This document shows positions 21,255-32,297 of a stretch of DNA of 64,000 nt, piece by piece (position 1 is the stretch's first letter; each line of letters starts with the position of its first letter). This DNA comes from Chamaecyparis obtusa (taxonomy: Eukaryota > Streptophyta > Pinopsida > Cupressales > Cupressaceae): positions 2,501-66,500 of the forward strand of contig BSBK01014835.1 of NCBI GenBank assembly GCA_027943335.1, given 5' to 3'. A program made the translations under genes and the position numbers. The notes beneath the pieces are model-generated. The model had not been told where the DNA came from. It searched no databases and worked only from the letters and a program-made list of their open reading frames with translations.

Positions 21255-22575
21255 TTATGATACACATGTGACTAATATGTAAGATTGATAAATTATTAAG
21301 TAAAGTAAATGCAATAAGAGAAATGAATTTACCTTGGAACTAGGAGAGAACAAGTCGATTTCATATCTAGGTATCACTATCACAAAGCTGTCACGAACAT
21401 AAACCATTATAGATTTGGAACTCTGAGACCTGTATTTCTTGACTGTGAAATTTGCAGATTTCCACGATGATGCCAAATCAAGTCGGCCTTGTCCCAAAGA
21501 GTCAAAATAAGGTGAATTATATAGCAGATCAGTGACTAGTTCTGAAACTCCCAAAATCTAGATCTGAAACTCTACCACCTGTTCCTGCACACAAAAATAA
21601 GGGGAAATAATTGTGGAAAGGGGCTTACCTTGGGCAATCCCCTTTATAGGAATTAACTTTGAAATGAAAGAATGTTGTCATGTAGGAGAGATTAGATCTA
21701 AACAATGAAATATATCATACCATGTAGATGCAATTGTCCTTAGAATGTGATCAAGTATGTTGATGCAATAGCTTTGACTCAACACAAAAACCAAAAGGAA
21801 ATCATGTAAGATAAAACATCATGTAGTACATGTTGTAATTCACATCAACGTTGAAGGGAGAGAAGATGAAGACTTGATGGATGAATGTAGATCTCCTTCC
21901 TTGATGTCAAACTCCTTTGCTTGGCCTCCAATGGAGAAAAGAGCTAGTTCTATGGAAGGAAATACTTTGCATGCATGGATGAACTTGAATACTTGAATTC
22001 TTGATCGATGCCTACTTGAATGCATTAGATGCACAATAACTTGCTTGATAATGCTCGCATGGAGTCTTGATAATGCCAATTTTGGATGTGAAACTGAGAC
22101 GGAGAGGTCTCCTTTTATACACATTTGGGGGCTAATATCTTGCAAGGCCGACCTTGATTAAGCACCTAGGAGAAACAACCCCACATAGGGCCCAGAGCCC
22201 ACTAAATGAAAAAGATTTAGGACAAGGCTAACCTAAGTCATCCTTGTCTAGGTAAACTTTTTCAAATCCAGCCCGAGACCTAAGGTTGGGTGCTAAGAGA
22301 GGGATTTGAAAGCCTTAGTTTGTTGGGAAATCATGGAAAATATCGAAATGTGAAATGAATGTAAAAGGACCTAAGAGAGATGAATTATGAATAGATGAAA
22401 AATGGAAAATATGCATAGAAATTAGAGCCAACCTCGAGTTTGAAGGAGGACCTATATCTGAATTAAGTATGCATTTAGGTGCAATATGAGGTCCTAGCAT
22501 AAGAAATACACTAAAGTAGGCCTAAAATGATTCTAAATGAGCACAAATCAAGTGTTTACTTTTTAGGATGATACA
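21255..22575 (-). mobile_element. Gypsy-type LTR fragment (family of the 59018 LTR)
   Basis: Read on the minus strand from 22575 it begins TGTATCATCC directly after a GGGGGCCAAA purine stretch. It is collinear with the plus-strand LTR at 59018-60599: a GGACAAGG.../CCTTGTCC hairpin zone (22142-22260), a TATA box, a CCCCTTTCCACAA phrase (about 21627-21639) and a GAGTTTCAGATCTAGATTT phrase. The end with its primer site is not found. The open frame 21255-21554 is LTR sequence, not a gene. Confidence 0.65.
22111..22119 (-). promoter_or_regulatory. Putative LTR TATA box
   Basis: TATAAAAGG on the minus strand, at the position equivalent to 59380-59388 in the related LTR. Confidence 0.6.
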
Positions 22576-24402
22576 TTTGGCCCCCAATTTAGTGGGAGTA
22601 TGAGACAAACTCATGCTCACGGTAAAGAAAGAGAAAGAAGAATTACGAGAGAAACAATCAAGAGAGAGATGATAGGTGAATTGCAAAGAGGTAAGGCATC
22701 ACTAAGTTTAAGGACGTAGGACCCCAAACCAAGGATATTAACTCCACATCCATGCACAAGGGAACAAAAATAAAGAAAGAAGCAAAAAGAAAAAGAAAAG
22801 ACAAAAGATACAACACACAAAAAGGGGTTAGTATTAAAAAAAAACTCCAAATCAACTAGTGAAAAAGACCTCGACCAGAAATGTCCCATCCACTAATATC
22901 ATGTCTGGAAAGCTATTGTAAGAGCACAAGTGATCACATAGGAAGAACAAGGGCATCACCAAAGATGATACCAACTCTATGATGTAACTTACTAGCACAA
23001 CCATGTGAGTGGAGAGGGAGAGAGGGGGAGGGGTGCAATTATCTAGCCCAATAAGATTGTATGTCCTACTATGAACCACACAAAGTGTGACCACCATGCC
23101 CTGTAAGATTGTATGTCTTACTGTGGGCCACACATAGAATGTTGCAAAAGATGACATTGAAAGTTCTAGCAAGTTTGTGTGCCATGCTAGTCAACCCACC
23201 TTGATAAATTTGCGCACGAAGCAACTTTTTTTTTGCGCACAGGGTGGCTTTGTTTTGTGCACGGGGTGACTTTGTTGTTGGCTTTGGAAATGTTAGCTTT
23301 GTTATTGTTACAACTTTGGAAATGTTGGTTTTGTCTTTGTTACAACTTTGGAAATGTCATGCATAATGTACAAGGGAGGTCGTATGTATGCCCCCCTCCT
23401 TATGATGCAACCCTAGGAGACATCATAAGGAACATAATCAAGGATACCTACTTCCAACCACAAGAAGATATCCTTAAAACAACAATGTATGCCATGAACT
23501 TAGCTAGAGCATTGAGTCTTGTGAGCTAAGAATATAGATAATCATGAAAGAATATTCTACTTGTGGGAAGAGACCCTTGAAAGGAAGAGATCTTGTCTAC
23601 AAGACATCTACCTTCAAGAGAAGTTCTTGAACAAAGATAACATCTTCAAGACAAAGAGGGGGGGTAGAGAACAAGAATGCACCCATTTAGCCCCCTGTTA
23701 CAAGGTGAAATAGGGATTCTTGATGAAGGATGACAAACTATGAAACACATAGTAAGGGAAGTTGTTTATAATGAACATAGTTTTGAAAATAAAGAAGAGG
23801 TTGTGATCAAGGATGCAAACCTCTGGCATAAGAGAGAATATCAAATCAAAATGAACAATTCTTTATAATAAAATGATGTTACATGATAAACAAATACCAC
23901 TGCACTAAGGAAAGTATATACTTAGACAAAAAAGAATGTACAAGCAACCTTGGCCCCCAAGTATGAAGGCAAGATAAAATATATAATACACCCTTAATGA
24001 TAGTGACTTCATAAGAGATACACAATTCCAAGCAAAATAAGTTGTAATAAACATATTAAAGCTAGAAAAGACATCACATATAAAGTAAACAAATCATCAA
24101 GGAAACAAATGAAAGGATGAGGATGATTATTGAATGATAGACATGCCCTTTTGAGGCATGTAAAGGATTGTTAAGAAAATATGTTAGGATCTTGTGTGAA
24201 ACAAAGTATCCCATGCCAAAAAGAATGCACCATCATAAAATAATACAAATCCATAGAGATGAAAATAGAAGAAGGATGCGACCTTATATCTACTTAGTGG
24301 TAACCTCAAGTATGTAAGATATGTACTTCCAAGCAAGGAAGAGATTGTAAGGGGGCTACTAATCTCATTAGAGAGAAAGATCCTAAACAATAAGTCCATA
24401 CA
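22576..24402 (-). other. Sequence upstream of the minus-strand LTR, probably its internal 3' end
   Basis: Next to the LTR start lies GGGGGCCAAA, a plausible polypurine tract, and then a GTGAGCATGAGTTTG phrase also present before the 59018 LTR. It also holds short duplications (TAAGATTGTATGTC at about 23061 and 23103; ACTTTGGAAATGT at about 23281-23355). No gag-pol motif is visible. The same host sequence resumes at 32298 after the nested Gypsy elements. Confidence 0.45.
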
Positions 24403-25166
24403 TGATGTAGGAGCATCCTTGGGTCATTGGCAATCTTGCATCACCCAAAAATATTTCCTTTAAGTTTTGTTCATGTTTTCCAATTTTCTTAGTTTAGTGA
24501 CATTCCTTTGTTTTGGATCATTTGTTGATGCGACCTTCAGGATACCTTCTAGACACCATGTTTGACTTATGTTTGCATTTACACCTTGATTGGATTCTTC
24601 GCTGAGGAGTTATCTTATATATTTCAAGTCTGGGCTAGTGTGTTCTTCGTGTTCTTTTGGCCAGTTGGAGTTTTTCAATTGACGAAGCTTGGTGACTCAT
24701 ATCCTAATGTTCATGGATTTTTGGTTGACATCTCTCTTGGATCGCGCAATATTTCTTCATCTTGGCAATGATATTTTATAATTTGGGTCCTACCCTATAT
24801 TTATGTATTACATCTTATTGATCTTGGAAAAGGTGATAAATCTTGGCCAACATATGCGATGTGAAGGCTCTATATATTGAGGCTTTTGATCTTTGTCTAG
24901 GCAATTCTTAGGAAGATAACCTTTAAAGGTTAGCACTAGGGTTTAGGTCTGGAATTATGTTGTAATCAAGCATGTATGCCCAAAGTTTGTAATCTACATG
25001 TTGCAAGCCAATATGATGTAAATACTTGATTTTGTGATAATGTGAAGATCTGTTGTAGCATCTTGATTATTTTTTCTTGTTTATGAGTTGGTTATTTCCA
25101 CTGTGTTGACTCTTGCTACATGATTGGACCATCTCCATTGGGGAAAGTCCATCCATGACTATGTTA
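24403..25166 (+). repeat. 5' LTR of the older Gypsy element
   Basis: 764 bases, TGATGTAGGAGCATCC at the start and CATGACTATGTTA at the end, next to GATGGTATTAGG, a mutated initiator tRNA-Met primer site. The start matches the chromovirus LTRs at 25759 and 31174; most of the rest has diverged. Confidence 0.75.
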
Positions 25167-25448
25167 GATGGTATTAGGATAAGGTTGATGTTCCTGTGTT
25201 AACAGATCGAGTTCCTAAGCTTTTGAAACCCTAGATGTGTTGGTTGTGGGATGGAAGATTGTGGATCTGGTCCGTAGTTGTAGAGGACTTGCACAAGGGG
25301 ATCACATAAAAGATTGTTGATATTTGGGGACCTTGTTGAGTGTTGAAGGCATTCCAAAGGTTAAATAGATCACAAAGTTGGAGGCAGGCTACAAGTGTGG
25401 CTAATAGATCGTTGAGTGGGAGGCAATTAACACCTTGTAATTGGATCG

Positions 25449-25758
25449 TTGAACTTGAAGCAATTACACCTGAGAATTAGGAAGATGTTGCCTAGAATAA
25501 TAAACCCTAGAAGGCTAGAAGAAATGATGGAGGACTTCAAGAATGAGATGCAAACTAAGATCCAAAATGCTTTAATTGTCTGTATACAAAGGAATCCTGA
25601 GGTTGAGGATGAATATGAGGAAGTTGTCGAAGATCTTGAGATTGTAGATGCTGAGATCATTGTAGATGAAGAAATATTGCTGAGGGCAATGACACAAGTA
25701 AGTAAAATTCATAGAATGAAGGTTTCTAATTTCTCTAGTTCATTACATCTTGAGGATT
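25449..25758 (+). pseudogene. Older Gypsy gag, N-terminal part (split by insertion)
   Basis: The open frame contains an acidic segment (EVEDEYEEVVEDLEIVDAEI) and ends SLHLED at the insertion point. Removing the inner element and one GGATT copy restores the frame exactly into FIDWIGEL at 31970. This is the normal start of the retrotransposon gag domain in this family. The uninterrupted frame reads on by chance into the inner LTR to 25784. MLPRI near 25485 may be the true start region. Confidence 0.75.
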
Positions 25759-26544
25759 TGATGCAGGAGCATCTTGGGTCTTGAGCAATCTTGCATCGCC
25801 AAAAACATTTTCTATTTGTTGTATCTATATGATGTTTTTTTTAGCCATTGTTGCAGTTGGTTTCTTGTTTTGTGCAGTTTATGCTATGCCATGGACCTAT
25901 TTTGGGATCTTCTCCTGAGGGCACATGACCTAATTCATTCGGACCTGGAAGTTATCACCATTTCCCTCAGGCATCGATTCTCTGCCAATTTCACAGGAAA
26001 CGTGTGGTATTTCGCCTTGCGCGGTTCCATGTGGGGGAATTGGATCTTGTGAAGTTCAGAATATGTTCTTGGATCATGTGTGGACCTAATTGTAATGGTG
26101 CATCATGTTTTGTTCTTTCTTTCTTTAGTTTTGGTTTCTCCTCCTGAGTGGACCTATATTGTAATTAAAAGCCTCACTGGCCGACTTGTGGCTTTGTTGG
26201 CTATATATTTGGAGCTTGGGTTTTTGTAGAGTAGAGCGTGGGTAGTATTAAAGCAGTTCCAAGTAGAGGATAGTAGAAAGGAAGATTGAATGTGAGTTGT
26301 GATTCTGCTTGCATAATTTCATTGTATAAGGTCGAAACCCGGAAGGCCTCACAACCGAGCATGTTGATGGTTTTATGATAATTGCACCAGTGGTGTTGCC
26401 AATTGCTTGTCTCATATCCCTTGTGTTTTCACTGTTTTATGTGGTTTCATATTGCTTCCGTGTGTAACTCTGAGTAGGGCTTGTTTGTGGGTTTAAGTAG
26501 TCAATTAACCTTGATCTGCCTTTACCTTCCCCGCCCTTGCATCA
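25759..26544 (+). repeat. 5' LTR of the chromovirus
   Basis: 786 bases, TGATGCAGGAGC...CTTGCATCA. It differs from the 3' LTR at scattered, mostly transition, sites with a few indels, so the insertion is old. It contains the CCTATATTGTAATTAAAA and ACTTGTGGCTTT blocks shared with the 9128 element. Confidence 0.93.
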
Positions 26545-26546
26545 AG

Positions 26547-26557
26547 TGGTATCAAAG
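26547..26557 (+). other. Primer binding site (initiator tRNA-Met type)
   Basis: TGGTATCAAAG, two bases after the LTR end; one base differs from the usual TGGTATCAGAG. Confidence 0.85.
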
Positions 26558-26680
26558 TGAAGTTCTTTCTTGTGGATTGGATCGTGGAGAACCTTATTGG
26601 ATTGGTTGTAGGGTGGTAGATCTGAGATCTGACCTATAACTTGCAGAAGGTTACGATCTTGCTGGAACTTGATTGTCAAG

Positions 26681-27720
26681 ATGGTTTGTGGTAGAGGAAA
26701 TGATAATGCTATCATGGATATGTTGAGGCAGATTGCAACTAGGCTTGAAGCTGTAGAGATAGACTAGAGAAGAGGCACACATCTTGAAGATGTTAGCGAT
26801 GAAGAAGAGCAAGCACCTAATCCTGAACCTGAAGTTGAACAAGATGAGGAAAGACTCTTCAGAGTTTTGTCTAAGGTTATCTCTAGACCTATAGTTGAAG
26901 TTGCTTTCTATGATTGAAGACTTGAGACCGATGCACTTTTGGATTGGATCTCTAAGATGGATAAGTATTTTGAGTATGAAGGTACTCCTGATAATAAGAA
27001 AGTTAAGATAGCAGTCACAAAGTTGAAAGGTCATGCATCTCTTTGGTGGGATCATTTGCAAACTGAGAGACAGAAGAGAGAAAGAAAAGATCAAGAAATG
27101 GATGAAAATGCTTGGAAAGATGAAGAGGAAGTTTCTTCTAGTTGACTACCAAGTTAGTTTGATGAGGAAAATGCATAATTTGAGACAAAGGGACATGAGT
27201 GTGAAAGAATATACTAAGTAATTTTACAAGTTGGATATCAGACCTGGACATGTGGATGATAAAGTTGAGAAGGTGGCTAGATATCTAAATGGTTCGAGGA
27301 CATCGATTCAAGATGAGGTCAGTTATGTTAAAATGGATAGTGTGGAAGAAGCATACCAATTTTATTTGAAGGCAGAAGAAAGGTTGACAAAAAGACATGA
27401 TCAAAGACAAAGAGGAAGAGGTGGCAGATTTCAAAGAAGTAGAGGCAGATCTTATGGAGAAAGTAGCAGATCTGACAATGTAGTACAAGGTAAAGGATGG
27501 AAAGATGACCCTGTTGGTAAAAGAGGTAATTACTCTAGAGGTAGCTATACTGGTTACTCTAGGAATAATACTAATGGGAAAAGAGATGATAAATCTTAGT
27601 TTAAAGGTACTTGTTACAAATGTGGTGAAGAAGGACATCGAGCTTTTGAATGTACTAACTCTGGAAAGAAGACTAGAGGTAATAGCAGAAATAATTTGGC
27701 TTGCGAAGAAGTTGAGGAAT
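26681..27720 (+). pseudogene. Chromovirus gag
   Basis: From ATG 26681 the frame runs through an acidic stretch into the gag core LLDWISKMDKYFEYEG, KLKGHASLWWDHLQ and VARYLNGSRTSIQDEVSYV. An Arg/Gly/Ser-rich linker and a CCHC knuckle (CYKCGEEGHRAFEC, 27613-27654) follow. Gag forms the particle and binds RNA. It is broken by a TAG near 26766, a TGA near 26917, a frameshift around 27130, a TAA near 27219 and a TAG at 27598. The core spacing is normal for plant chromoviruses of this type. Confidence 0.9.
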
Positions 27721-28175
27721 TGTCTAATGAACCTGAACATGGTGAGAACTTGATGCTAAGAAAGATATTGTGTAATGAAGAAGCTAATGAAGAACCTATT
27801 CTAAGGAAAAGTTTGTTCAAAACTAGATGTAAGATCGCTGACAAATGTTGCAAAGTAATCATTGATAGTGGAAGTTCTGATAATTTGGCATCCAAAGAAC
27901 TAGTTAGTAAATTGCAGCTGCAGAGATTGAAACATCCTAAACCATACCATATGTCTTGGATCTAGAAGGAGCATAAACTACTTGTAAGTGAACAATGCCT
28001 TGTTAAATTCAAAATTGCAAATTATCATGATGAAGTCTTGTGTGATATTATGCCTATGGATTGTTGTCATAGTCTTTTGGGTATACCTTGGCAGTATGAT
28101 AGGAAAGCTTTGCATGATGGTAGATTGAATCAATATACTATTTGGATGGATGGAAAGTATTATTGCCTTTGGTAG
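27721..28175 (+). pseudogene. Chromovirus aspartic protease region
   Basis: The catalytic triad region reads VIIDSGSSDNLAS near 27858-27890, followed by the flap-like and C-terminal part CHSLLGIPWQYDRKALHDGR, typical of plant Gypsy proteases. Stops at about 27963 (TAG after SWI) and 28173 interrupt it. It would cleave the gag-pol polyprotein. Confidence 0.85.
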
Positions 28176-28978
28176 AAAAGTTTGATGAAGGTCACTGTAC
28201 CATAGTCAAAGTATGCTTGGTTGATGGTAAAACATTTGCAAGAGAAATGAAAGAACAAAATATTTGTTTTGCTTTAATTCCAAGGAAAACTGGGAAACAA
28301 GATGAGTTAGAACATGCACCTGAGGTTAAACCTTTGTTGACTGAATTTCATGACATCATTTTTGATAATGTGCCTGATGGTTTACCACCTATGAGAAGTA
28401 TAAGTCATTGTATGGATTTGATACCTGGAGCTAGTTTGCCTAATAAAGCACCACATAGGTTGACACTAGATGAAAAGAATGAGTTGAACAGACAAGTGCA
28501 ATAATTTCTTGAGAGAGGTTTGATTAGGGAAATTTTGAGTCCTTGTGCAGTACCTATTGTGTTAGCATCTAAAAAGAATGGAGAATGGAGAATGTGCACT
28601 GATTCTAGAGCTATAAACAAGATAATAGTAAAGTGCAGATTTCCTTTGCCTATGATGGATGACATAATTGATAGTTTGAGTGGAGTGAAGTATTTCACAA
28701 AGATTGATTTGAAAAGTGGATATCATCAGATTAGGATTAGAGAAGGGGATGAATGGAAAACTTCTTTTAAGACTAATGAAGGTTTGTATGAATGGTTGGT
28801 TATGCCTTTTGGTCTGACTAATGCACCTAGTGCTTTCATGAGGCTGATGAATGAAGTTTTGAAAATATTTTTGGGTAAGTTTGTGATTGTATATCTTGAT
28901 GACATTTTGATATTCAGTAAGACTAAGGAAGAACATCTTGAGCATATCAGACAAGTATTGCAGATATTGAAGGAATAA
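28176..28978 (+). pseudogene. Chromovirus reverse transcriptase
   Basis: Contains the usual sequence of motifs: [41 protein letters not shown] and the active site YLDDILIFS. All three catalytic Asp residues are present. A TAA near 28502 and a TAA at 28976 break it, and the thumb region continues at 28982 in the same frame. RT copies the element RNA to DNA. Confidence 0.93.
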
Positions 28979-29690
28979 AAGTTGTTGATTTACTTGAAGA
29001 AATGTTCATTTATGAAAGAGGAAATTGTATACCTTGGTTTTGTAATTTCAGCTGATGGATTGAAGATGGATCCTAAGAAAGTGAGAGCTATACTTGATTG
29101 GCCTACACCAAAGAATGTTGGAGAGGTAAGATCATTTCATGGATTGGCAAGTTTTTATAGGAAGTTTATCAGAAATTTCAGTTCTATTTGTAATGCTACA
29201 ACTGAAACCATGAGGGGAGATATAAGGGATTTCAAGTGGACACATGGAGCACAAAAGAGTTTTGAAACTTTGAAACAAAGAATTGCAGAATTGCCTACAC
29301 TTGCTTTGCCTGATTTCGGTAAAGTTTTTCAAGTTGAATGTGATGCTAGTGGTAGTGCAATTGGATCTATTTTGAGTCAAGAAAGAAGACATGTAGCTTT
29401 CTTTAGTGAGAAGTTGAATGATGCTAAGAGAAAATATTTAGTTTATGACCAGGAATTCTATGCTATTGTTCAAGCTTTGAAGAAATGGAGACATTATTTG
29501 ATGCCTACAGATTTTGTGTTGTATACTAACCATAAAGCTTTGCAGCATTTGGGAAGTCATAATAAATTGAATCAAAGACATGAAGTGGGTTGAATTTTTG
29601 CAGAATTTTTCCTTTTCATTGAAGCATAAGAGTGGATAGTTGAATAAGGTTGCTGATGCATTGAGCTGAAGAATAAGTTTGCTGACAGAA
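28979..29690 (+). pseudogene. Chromovirus RT thumb and RNase H
   Basis: CSFMKEEIVYLGFVIS and GLASFYRKFIRNFSSI are RT-thumb/connection sequences. FQVECDASGSAIGSILSQ, YLVYDQEFYAIVQALKKWRH and NHKALQHL are the RNase H. A one-base insertion near 29590 shifts the frame just before KWVEFLQNF, and TAG/TGA codons follow near 29635 and 29668. RNase H would remove template RNA. Confidence 0.92.
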
Positions 29691-30467
29691 GTAAGGGTTG
29701 AGGTACTTGGTTTTGATGATTTGAAGTGTTTGTATGAAACTAACATTGATTTTGCAGAGCCTTGGAAAGCCTATAAGGAAGAAATAGTAAGTGATAAGTG
29801 GACTGATTATTTCATTCAAGAAGACATGATGTTTAAAGGAGTTCAATTGTGCATACCTAGAGGATCTATGAGAGAGAATATAATAAGGGAGAAGCATAGT
29901 GGTGGACTTGTTGGACATTTTGGGATTGATAAGACTGTGAAATTGATTTCAAATAGATACTTTTGGCCGCAGATTTATAGGGATGTACAGAGAATGGTTA
30001 GAGGTTGTAGAATTTGTCAAGTTGCAAAAGGAACTAGTCAGAATTTGGGATTGTAAACACCTTTTCTTGTACCTGATAGACCTTGGGAAGATGTGAGTAT
30101 GGACTTTATTCTTGGGTTGCCTAAAACTCAGAGAGGTAATGATTCTATTTTGGTAGTGGTTGACAGATTTTCAAAGATGACTCATTTCATACCCTGTAAG
30201 AAGACATCTAATGCATTACATGTAGCTAAATTATTTTTCAAGGAAGTGCTAAGATTGCATGGTTTGTCTAAATCTATTGTTTCATACAGAGATACTAAGT
30301 TTACTGGTTACTTTTGAAAAACACTTTGGAAGAAGATGAATACTAAGTTGAAGTTTAGTTCTACATTTCACCCTCAGACAGATGGACAGACTGAAGTTGT
30401 GAATAGAAGTTTGGGAAACTTGTTGAGATGTTTAGTTGGAGATAAGCTTGCTAATTGAGATTTAGTT
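29691..30467 (+). pseudogene. Chromovirus integrase, catalytic Asp lost
   Basis: The HHCC zinc region is HSGGLVGHFGIDK...RGCRICQ. The catalytic core shows the first Asp in SMDFILGLP. The second is expected in SDRD but reads SYRDTKF here, an Asp-to-Tyr change. The Glu is in GQTEVVNRS. Stops at 30054, 30315 and 30457 interrupt the frame; the last two fit former Trp codons (FWKTLW, NWDLVL). It would insert the DNA copy into chromatin. Confidence 0.92.
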
Positions 30468-31139
30468 TTGGAGCAAGAAGAGTTTGCATACAATAATTCT
30501 GTGAATAGAAGCACTAAGAGGACACCATTTGAGATTGTTACTGGATTTCATCCTAAAGGAACCATGGAGTTGAGAGATTTACCTACTGAGAAAAGAAGAA
30601 GTGTTGAAGCTGAAGATTTTGCAGTCTTCATGAGAACTTTTCATGATAAAGTTAAAAGGAATTTGGAGGACAGTAATCTAAAATATAAACAAAGAGCAGA
30701 TAAGAGGAGGCATAAATCTTTTGAAGTTGGAGATGAGGTTATGATTCATTTAAAGAAGAATAGATTTCCAGTTGGTACATACAACAAGATGAAAATGAAG
30801 AAATTTGGACCTTGTAAGATTCTGAAGAAGTTTGACAGTGGAAATGCTTATGAAGTGGAATTGCCAGAGGACATGGATATATCACTTATATTGAACATTG
30901 TTGATATCTTTGAGTACTTTGAATCAAATAATGAGATGGAAGATGATCTGGATTATCCTAAGAAGAACAAAGACAACATTGAGAAGATCTTGAATAGTAG
31001 AGTGAGCAAGAGTACAAGAGGAAAATACTACATGGAATACCTAGTTCAGTGGAAAAACACGTCAGTTGAAGATAGTTCATGGATTACACAAGATGAATTG
31101 GATCTTTATGATTTAGGTCAGAATATGAGCATCGCCTGA
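30468..31139 (+). pseudogene. Integrase C-terminus with chromodomain
   Basis: Open for 223 codons. YNNSVNRSTKRTPFEIVTG is the end of the integrase core, KFGPCKILKKFDSGNAYEVE is the GPY/F-like module, and IEKILNSRV...YMEYLVQWKNTSVEDSSWI (about residues 164-205) is a chromodomain. Aromatic positions Y and W of the cage are present. Chromodomains of these elements are thought to guide integration to marked chromatin. Confidence 0.88.
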
Positions 31140-31173
31140 TGTAGACGTCAATTCTTTTGTTACCCCAGGTGTC

Positions 31174-31964
31174 TGATGCAGGAGCATCTTGGGTCTTGAG
31201 CAATCTTGCATCGCCAACAACATTTTTTGTTTCTTGTACCTGTCTGATGTTTGTTTTGTAGCCGTTGTTGCAGTTGGTTTCTTGCCTTGCGCAGTTAATG
31301 CTATTCCATGGACCTATTTTGGGACCTTCTCCTAAGGGTGCACATCCTAATTCATTCGGACCTGGAAGTTATCGCCATTTCCCTTGGGTGTCGATTCTCC
31401 ACCAGTTTCACAGGAAACGTGTGGTATTTCACCTTGTGCGGTTCCGTGTGGGGGAATTGGATCTTGCGAAGTTCGGAATATGTTCTTGGATCATGTGTGG
31501 ACCTAATTGTAATGACGCATCATGTTTTTTTCTTTCTTGCTTTAGTTTTGGTTTCTCCTCCTGAGTGGACCTATATTGTAATTAAAAGCCTAATTGGTCG
31601 ACTTGTGGCTTTACTAGCTATATATTTGGAGCTTGGGTTGATGTAGAGTAGAGCGTGGGTCGTGTTAAAGTAGTTCCAAGTAGAGGATAGTAGAAAGGAA
31701 GATTGAATGTGAGTTGTGATTCTGATTACATAATTTCATTGTATAAGGCCGAAACCTGAAAGGCCTCACAGCTGGGCATGTTGATGGTTTTATGATAATT
31801 GCACCAGTGGTGTTGCCAGTTTCTTGTCTCATATCCCTTGTGTTTTCACTGTTTTTATGTGGTTTCATATTGCTTCTGTGTGTAACTCTGAGCAGGGCTT
31901 GTTTGTGGGTTTAAGTAGAGTCAATTAACCTTGATCTACCTTTACCTTCCCTGCCCTTGCATTA
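31174..31964 (+). repeat. 3' LTR of the chromovirus
   Basis: 791 bases starting TGATGCAGGAGC and ending TTGCATTA (CATCA in the 5' copy), directly before the GGATT duplication. No clear polypurine tract precedes it. Confidence 0.93.
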
Positions 31965-31969
31965 GGATT

Positions 31970-32256
31970 TCATAGATTGGATTGGTGAACTAGTTGAGGG
32001 TTAGGTTAGCACATACTAAGTTGAAGGGTCATGTTGCCTTATGGTGGAAAGAATTGGAGAAAGATAGAGAGGAGCATGGTGAAGTGAAAATCACTAGATG
32101 GAGGGTGGTGGTTGCTAGATCAAAAGCTAAATTCATACCTGAGGATTATGGAGTGGAATTGTTCAAGAAGCATACAAGGAAGACTAAGGAAAAGGTGGCT
32201 AGATATATTAATGGTTTGAGATTTAATATTCAGGATACCTTTTCCTATGTTAGGGA
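31970..32256 (+). pseudogene. Older Gypsy gag, continuation after the nested element
   Basis: Resumes the frame broken at 25758: FIDWIGELVEG-stop-VRLAHTKLKGHVALWWKELEKDREE, then KAKFIPEDYGVELFKK and VARYINGLRFNIQDTFSYV. These are gag-core landmarks also present in the inner element. One TAG is in frame near 32003. After SYVREN the sequence jumps into the LTR end, so the knuckle and all of pol are deleted. Confidence 0.85.
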
Positions 32257-32292
32257 AAATCCATTAGGGAAACTCCTTCCATGACTGCATCA
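32257..32292 (+). repeat. Stub of the 3' LTR of the older Gypsy element
   Basis: CCATTAGGGAAACTCC...CATGACTGCATCA matches the last ~36 bases of the 5' LTR (25131-25166) and abuts ATACA. The join to gag lies in a shared GGGAAA context. Confidence 0.8.
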
Positions 32293-32297
32293 ATACA

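Larger units (their letters stand above)
25759..31964 (+). mobile_element. Ty3/Gypsy chromovirus with GGATT duplication
   Basis: A 6206-bp element between GGATT at 25754-25758 and GGATT at 31965-31969. Order: LTR, primer site, gag with zinc knuckle, protease, RT, RNase H, integrase, chromodomain, LTR. That order and the C-terminal chromodomain place it in the chromoviruses. It carries more than ten in-frame stops, at least two frameshifts and a lost integrase Asp, so it cannot move by itself. It sits inside the gag gene of a related older element. Confidence 0.95.
24403..32292 (+). mobile_element. Older Gypsy element with ATACA duplication, carrying a nested insertion
   Basis: TGATGTAGGAGC starts at 24403 after ATACA (24398-24402). 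The element ends TGCATCA at 32292 before ATACA (32293-32297). It has a 5' LTR, a diverged primer site (TGGTATTAGGAT) and gag. A second Gypsy element splits gag at 25759-31964. Beyond gag, pol and nearly the whole 3' LTR are deleted, leaving a ~36-base LTR stub. Its LTR start resembles that of the inner element, so the two are relatives. Confidence 0.85.

Noticed and set aside
25449..25784. Apparent 111-codon gene ending LMQEHLGS
   Set aside because: The last codons come from the inserted chromovirus LTR. It is the outer gag frame reading into the insertion.
27285..27740. 151-codon minus-strand frame
   Set aside because: It is a shadow of the chromovirus gag; Ser/Phe-rich frames opposite Arg/Glu-rich coding sequence are expected.
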